A stretch of 64,000 bases of DNA from Adiantum capillus-veneris (taxonomy: Eukaryota; Streptophyta; Polypodiopsida; Polypodiales; Pteridaceae): assembly GCA_014529385.2 (NCBI GenBank), contig CM043948.1, positions 75,536,791-75,600,790 on the forward strand, written 5' to 3'. How positions within the stretch are numbered: position 1 is the first letter of the stretch; each line of letters opens with the position of its first letter. The position numbers and the translations under genes were made by a program. Below the pieces are notes generated by a model. The model was not told the DNA's origin. It saw only the letters and a list, made by a program, of their open reading frames with translations, and ran no database searches. Of the stretch, positions 59,204 through 64,000 are shown in pieces.

Positions 59204-59659
59204 GTGCTTAAGGCTAAAATCTATAAGGATGGAATGGACCGCTACTATGTTAAGTTAGAAAACAAGCCATGCAAGTTCAGAGATCTTGTAGATGTTGATT
59301 ATGATGGGGATAGGTATTTTGCCAGAGAGGGAATGATGTACCTAGTGGTTCATAACCCCTTTATTATGGATAAATGGGGGATGAGTGGCACCAAGGACAA
59401 GGTAGATCACGAGCTGGCTGATGAGCCCCCCAAAATGGAGAAGCAAAACGCGATGCTCATACGCACCAATGAGATAGAGTGCCTTAATATAGACAACACG
59501 TATGTGGGGCTATATAAGTTTAATAATGGAGAACAAACACTCTATTACATATGTGACGAACCCTGCATCAAGGAACTGACTGATCGTAAAAACCTGTATG
59601 TTTTCACGTACACGAAGGGGAGAAGTATTCAGGTGGTCATAATCGACAAGTATGGCTGA
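59204..59659 (+). CDS. Intact 151-aa ORF of unknown function upstream of gag
   Basis: Open for 151 codons from ATG at 59,204 to TGA at 59,657, in a region where the adjoining gag is broken. The protein is charged (Lys, Asp, Glu) with no signal peptide or membrane segment, and includes YYVKLENKPCKFRDLVDVDY, KVDHELADEPPKMEK and ECLNIDNTYVGLYKFNNGEQ. I recognise no domain. It lies ~2.2 kb after the primer-binding site, after the palindrome leader, and ~160 bp before the first gag-like frame. It is likely the N-terminal part of, or an extra ORF before, the Tat-like gag. The codon open at 59,204 may not be the true start, since the frame upstream is A-rich leader. Confidence 0.55.
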   Translation: MLKAKIYKDGMDRYYVKLENKPCKFRDLVDVDYDGDRYFAREGMMYLVVHNPFIMDKWGMSGTKDKVDHELADEPPKMEKQNAMLIRTNEIECLNIDNTYVGLYKFNNGEQTLYYICDEPCIKELTDRKNLYVFTYTKGRSIQVVIIDKYG

Positions 59660-59819
59660 AAGTACTCTCCGATGGATTGTAAGGAATTAGAGAGATATAC
59701 ATATTTTGGGGGACCACTCCACCAATACTATGTAAATCCAGAATAGGTGAAAACCATGACTACTCACACAAGACCTGAGACTGTACATATGAGCCCAGTG
59801 AGAACTAGGGTGGAGGATT

Positions 59820-61300
59820 CTTTTGGGACATGAACAAGTCCCAAACACAGGGCCTTTAGGATCAATGGGGTCTAGGGCTTTCATGAACACACATAGGGAT
59901 AGTGTTGTTCTTGATGTCACTTACACCACTAGAATCCATCTGACTATTACACGAGATCGACTTGGCGAACGTATAGCGGATAGGATACCACTGGTAGTAC
60001 CAGGAGGAGATTATGAACCTAGAGAAACCACACCAAGAGGACCAGGTGTTGTCAGAATGGTTGTGGAGACCAGACGTATGCGACCATCTCAAGTGGCAAA
60101 AGCGGCGTACCCAAAAAGTATAGTGGATTAGGAGATCCATATGCCCATGTTTTGATCTGCGAACAAGTGCTGATGGTGGAACAGGTAACTTATTTCCATA
60201 CTCAATATGAAGGCTTTGGGTTGAATTTAGAAGGGACTTCTTCTTTGAACTGGTTCCAACCGTTAAACAACTTGGAATTCCCAAGTATTTGAGAAATTTC
60301 TCCAAGAGTTCGCTAAGGAATTCTCAAAGAGAGGAATCAAGCATAACAATGTCTCCCAAATTTATACATTTAGGCAAACGAATAAAAAAAAGTGAAGGAA
60401 GCATCACTTCGTTTCAAGCAGTATATAGAAAGATGCCCTACTTGAGAACTACCTCAGGATGAGAGAGTGTTAGTCCTTTTCATAGAAGGACTGCAAAATG
60501 ATACGCTCAAAAAGGACTTGCACTTGAAGGCATGTGTAACTTTTGACCAAGTCATGAAAGAGGCATTGTATCTAATAGATAATTGCAAGGCATATGGGGA
60601 GGTGACTGAAGACACAGATCAGGGAACAAGTACCACCTCTTCAACCACTAGTGAGTCCACAATGAAATTGGGCGGGCAAAACTCAATTGTGTCAGACGTT
60701 CATCAAATGATCAAGGAAGTGATCAGAGGATAAACCAAGGAAACAGGATGAACCCAAACACACGACAATCACCCACCCAAAAATGCAACACTTGTGAAGG
60801 AGATCATCCAACCCAGTGGTGCAAACTTCAACAAAGGCCAGGATTAAATGCACCACGCGTACTGAAGTGGTGTGCTACTGAACAAAAATGGACAAACCAT
60901 GAAACCCACAAATGTTTCTATAATCGAAACTATGTTAGAGAGAGACAATACGGACCACATGGAGGGCAACAATTTCCACCCCCTCCAAGATACCAATTAG
61001 GGCCAAATAACACAATCCAAGGGCAAGAAAAACCTCAACCGGTGTTGGCGCACCGACCTTCCTTACCCTAGGACAATAGGACCATGGTATGAATTTCGCA
61101 ACCCATAGAAACATCTTTTGATCAGAGTATGGTCCAGGTAGTCTCATAGCGGGAAGATTCAGACAGTACCTACGAGAGGGGATTTATGGGAATGCATATG
61201 CTCCTGAGGGACAAATTCCATGGATAATTTTTGAAGAGATGCCCGAGCCCTCATACAAAGCACAGCAACTAAAAACCATTACTTGGTCAATGAAAATATG
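59820..61300 (+). pseudogene. Gag of the Tat-like plus element
   Basis: ITRDRLGERIADRIPLVVPG near 59,945 is open for ~100 codons. After stops, FLQEFAKEFSKRGIKHNNVS near 60,290, RFKQYIERCPT, DERVLVLFIEGLQNDTLKKD at about 60,460 and ACVTFDQVMKEALYLIDNCK match the later half of retrotransposon gag. CNTCEGDHPTQWC at 60,784-60,823 is a CX2CX3HX4C zinc knuckle variant, followed by a Pro/Gln-rich tail. The element is cut at 61,306 by a copia LTR, and no pol is seen. Confidence 0.75.
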
Positions 61301-61305
61301 CTTAT

Positions 61306-61532
61306 TGTTACCATATACATGTGGTAGTGATGTGTGTGAACACACTAGGACCGTAGGGGCATTTTTTCCCTCTTTAGGAGGTTTTGTCCCTCGTGCATTG
61401 TATATATGTCCATCACTCTAGGGCTATCTATCTTTCCATTTCACACTAAGTAACACACACTCTATTGTGTGCCTTGATCTTCCTTCATCTTCTCCCAGCT
61501 ATGTACATTTCTTTCCAACCCTAATTCCAACA
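61306..61532 (+). mobile_element. Copia 5' LTR (family A)
   Basis: 227 bp, TGTTACCATATACATGTGG to TTCCAACA, with matching ends TGTT/AACA. Followed by PBS and gag, so it is the 5' LTR of a plus-strand copia inserted in the Tat-like gag. Confidence 0.9.
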
Positions 61533-61533
61533 A

Positions 61534-61549
61534 TTGGTATTAGAGCAGG
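61534..61549 (+). promoter_or_regulatory. Copia primer-binding site
   Basis: TTGGTATTAGAGCAGG directly after the LTR; one change from the initiator-Met site. Confidence 0.85.
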
Positions 61550-61895
61550 TTATGTCCTCCCGGGCTTAGTCGCCAGCTGCTCTAGCACACACGCATGTTC
61601 ACTTTCTCCGATTACAGTGAGGTTTGGCAAGCCTTCGTAGGTAGACAAAAATTTCGGGGAAGCTCGTAGAGCTTAGTCTGCTTAGATTTTGATTTGGGCT
61701 CATTCCGGCCTCCGTTTCCACTACTGGCAGGTCTACACAGGCTATTTCATCATTTTGTACAAAATTTTTGTCAGTGCCATTTTCTGCATAACAAGTGCCG
61801 TACAGTCTTTTATGGTTTGTGCTATATAGCACGTGTTGTTCTTGCTTTGTTTCTCCTCTTTTCGGGCAGTTTTCACATCAAGTGCATCATTTACC

Positions 61896-62121
61896 ATGGA
61901 TGACAATAACACAGATGTGTTCAAGATGTTTGCTGCTAAGGACAGGTTGGATGGGGACAACTACCCTATGTGGGCTTACATGATGCAACATGTTCTTGTT
62001 TCAAAGGGGCGTCTAGAATATTGTGTAGGCCATTGATGTACGTCCTGGTTCTGAGGATGTAGGCGATGTTGAGGATGTTGCAGGTCTTGCTGCAAGGATT
62101 GCTGCTATTAGAGTTGTTTTG
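61896..62121 (+). pseudogene. Copia gag N-terminus, truncated by an insertion
   Basis: Starts MDDNNTDVFKMFAAKDRLDG and YPMWAYMMQHVLVSKG, nearly the same protein as the gag in the nested element at 37 kb. A frameshift near 62,010 gives a stop, after which the original frame (VRPGSEDVGDVEDVAGLAAR) continues to IRVVL at 62,121, where the minus gypsy LTR begins. The undisturbed copy at 37.5 kb shows the empty site. Confidence 0.9.
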
Positions 62122-62247
62122 TGTAATGGAAATGGCCTATGAACTTAGAGAATAGCGGAATTAAGAGAATTAGAGTGAGCAACTTTGAGAGCATAGATGG
62201 TGAACTTAATTGGTAGTAGCAACTTAATCATAACACTCAATTAACTA
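62122..62247 (-). mobile_element. 3' LTR remnant (126 bp)
   Basis: Only the minus-strand 3' end of the LTR survives, TGTAATGGAAATGG in plus view, joined directly to gag at 62,248. The junction is an internal deletion breakpoint. Confidence 0.85.
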
Positions 62248-63301
62248 GGCTCCTCAAAGCCTATCGTTTTGTAGACACTGGCTTTGAGAAGTAAATCCCA
62301 AAACTTATCTACATAATTTTGGATAGACACGTAGGGAGAGAGTTTCAAGCTTTTCCATTCTATGAGGACATTGTCTTTAGTGTTGCTTGCCAGAAATTGT
62401 TTCATGATGGAGGCTCTTAAAGCCTTCCATGTCCTTGGAGCTTTCCTTTGGGCTCGTAGGCTAGCCCACCATTCACGAGCGAAGCTCTGAAAATGCATAG
62501 ATACCTGACGCAGTTTAGAGGACTCCATGAAGTTCTCATCACCAAAGGCCACATCAAACTGTTGGATGAAGGCCAAGATCTTGTCCGTAGCACCAAACAT
62601 GCCATCATAGGTAAGAAAAGTGGTGTCCTTTCCTCCCTCCTTGAACTTCTTCAGCTTCTTGGACCTTCTCCATACCGGATAGGACTTGCGATGGTCTTTC
62701 CTTTTGGACTCTTTGAGAGAAGAGCCGCTACCTTCATTGGAATATGAGGAAGGTGATAAAGATGGAGAAGAGTGTGACCTCTTTCTCTCCTTTTCCTTCT
62801 TTTGGTACTTCTCTTCCTTTTTGTGATAATGAGGAGGAGGACTTTGCGGAAATCTTTCCCTCTTGGGGGGAGTTGGAGATCGTTGAGGCTGCCGTCTTCT
62901 TGGAGCCACATCTTCGAAAATATTGGGAGACTCACTTCTTTCTCCTTCCCTTGGTGAAGGCTCTATAGTAGAGACTTCACCTCTCTTCTTGGATGGAGGT
63001 AAGCCTGCTAGTAAACATTTAAGCGCTTCGTATGGGTTCTCCTCTACTCTCACCGTAGAGAGCCCTCTCTTGGAAATCTCTCGAAGAGACTTCTCAGGTG
63101 CTCTCTCTTTTGGGGAGTTTGGAGAATCCCATAACTATGAAGTTGTTGGAAAACTTCACCTTGTAGGGATGGGTTTCCCATAGCTTGTTGCAGCTTAGAA
63201 ATAAGACAAATGATAAACATGGGAGCATCATCATTAGCACCTTCATGTGTAAAATCAAAGTTATCAATGTTCGTTCTACTCTCTTGATTATTGTCAGCCA
63301 T
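62248..63301 (-). pseudogene. Gypsy gag, nearly intact
   Basis: Start at 63,301 MADNNQESRTNIDNFDFTHE. A frame break near 63,050 separates the first 83 codons (ending FERFPREGSLR) from a 270-codon open frame. That frame has a Ser/Pro/Arg-rich and Lys-rich stretch (EKYQKKEKERKRSHS) and then the retrotransposon gag domain: FLTYDGMFGATDKILAFIQQ, MHFQSFAREWWASLRAQRK, LRASIMKQFLASNTKDNVLI and SIQNYVDKFWDLLLKA. The zinc knuckle and pol are lost through the deletion at 62,247. The long open frame and the LTR similarity make this the youngest element in the window. Confidence 0.9.
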
Positions 63302-63702
63302 GTTAACAAACTTTATGTATGGACTTAGTGTATGATTTGGAAATTCAAAACCTTAGTTGCCACTCCTCTTAGCCTCTGAAAATCGGCTCTTAAATATCTA
63401 CACCCACGGCTCCAAGTGGTTAATTATAGAGAGTAGAGGAGTAGGTCTAACATAGCAGATTTGTTGAGGGCTAGCTCCTTTCGGACTTCTTATGGCTCAA
63501 TAATGGTAAATCCGTAGGCAAGTCTAAAAAGACTCCATTATTAAGTCCAAAGCTCCCGAGGTGTGCACCATATCCCACATAGTGGGCTCAAAAAAACCGA
63601 TAATAGATCCCAGTTCCACTTACCCTAATATAATTAACAACATCAACCATTTATAGGCTACTTAAGGACCTCTCTTCTTAAACAAGAAAAGAGAAACCAA
63701 AT
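63302..63702 (-). other. Untranslated leader of the young gypsy element
   Basis: Between PBS and gag start; no ORF. Confidence 0.6.
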
Positions 63703-63715
63703 GCTCTGATACCAA
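63703..63715 (-). promoter_or_regulatory. Gypsy primer-binding site
   Basis: Minus strand TTGGTATCAGAGC, an exact initiator-Met tRNA primer site, next to the LTR end CCATTACA. Confidence 0.9.
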
Positions 63716-63860
63716 TGTAATGGAAATGGTCTATGAACTTAGAGAATAGTGGAATTAAGAGAATTAGAGTGAGCAACTTTGAGAGCATAGATGGTGAACT
63801 TAATTGGTAGTAGAAACTTAATCATAACACTCAATTAACTAAGTATGAGCAATACCTTTG

Positions 63861-63901
<41 letters not shown>

Positions 63902-64000
63902 AGAGAATATGACAACATTTGAGGACCGTATTTATGTGGAGCCGGTCCCCCCTCCAAAAGGCATTTGTATTATAGATTCTCTCATTAAGAGAGACTTGAT
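63716..64000 (-). mobile_element. 5' LTR, partial (runs off window)
   Basis: Plus view TGTAATGGAAATGG onward, with an (AG)17 tract at 63,863-63,897 and, near 63,930, a minus-strand ACATAAATACGG that may be its TATA box. Confidence 0.85.
63863..63897. repeat. (AG)17 microsatellite
   Basis: AG tract within the LTR. Confidence 0.95.

Larger units (their letters stand above)
62122..64000 (-). mobile_element. Young gypsy element, minus strand, truncated by window end
   Basis: LTR remnant 62,122-62,247, gag, leader, PBS and a second LTR starting at 63,716 that leaves the window. The left remnant matches 63,716-63,841 with 3 differences in 126 bp. The element lost everything between gag and the last 126 bp of its 3' LTR. 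TTTTG before 62,122 would be the left target repeat; the right flank lies outside the window. Confidence 0.9.

Overview
The window is plant nuclear DNA made almost entirely of decayed, nested retrotransposons. I found no convincing host gene, no rRNA, no tRNA and no CRISPR. The evidence for a plant is: Ty1/copia and Ty3/gypsy polyproteins of plant type, primer-binding sites of the TGGTATCAGAGC (initiator-Met) class, a Ty3/gypsy element with two RNase H domains (the Tat lineage of land plants), miniature inverted-repeat elements with 8-bp target duplications, and long (AG)n tracts. The species cannot be named from this; a large repeat-rich genome is likely. Almost every coding region carries stops and frameshifts, so coordinates of decayed elements are approximate.

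Layout. 1-475: ~21-bp minisatellite. 460-5183: minus-strand Ty3/gypsy fragment whose integrase end is amplified as four ~943-bp tandem units. 5184-7907: minus copia element with an independent miniature element (MITE) in or at each LTR. 9.8-12.8 kb: plus copia pol with its 3' LTR, then a minus copia pol to ~14 kb. 14-17.9 kb: no recognisable gene, two long (AG)n tracts. 17.9-19.7 kb: plus gypsy gag-protease with the protease active-site segment repeated four times. 22.4-25.1 kb: plus gypsy RT-RNase H-integrase. 25.7-27.8 kb: near-perfect 438-bp inverted repeat with secondary partial copies. 28.7-30.9 kb: plus copia gag, RNase H and an LTR split by a MITE.

31,035-42,979: the best-preserved large element, a minus Tat-like Ty3/gypsy element with ~1.87-kb LTRs, PBS, gag, protease, RT, RNase H, second RNase H, integrase and PPT. 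A gag-only copia element (36,725-38,284, perfect 5-bp target duplication) is nested in its RT-RNase H region. 43.9-45.3 kb: array of ~20-bp palindromes in inverse orientation to a second array at 57.5-58.6 kb. 45,822-49,527: a minus copia element with LTRs, PBS, PPT and perfect ACTTG duplication. 50-55.5 kb: minus gypsy protease and pol pieces, a rearranged MITE with a nested insertion, and a short duplication with inverted filler. About 56.2-61.3 kb: 5' part of a plus Tat-like element (LTR end, PBS, palindrome-bearing leader, an intact 151-aa ORF, gag), interrupted at 61,306 by a copia LTR-PBS-gag. That copia is in turn interrupted at 62,122 by a minus gypsy element running off the window.

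The most distinctive signals are the palindrome recurring every ~265-285 bp in the leader of the Tat-like element, the MITE family whose G/C-rich ends have expanded into homopolymers, the inverted and templated duplications at 25.7-27.8 kb and 51.0-51.7 kb, and the tandem amplification of a dead integrase fragment.
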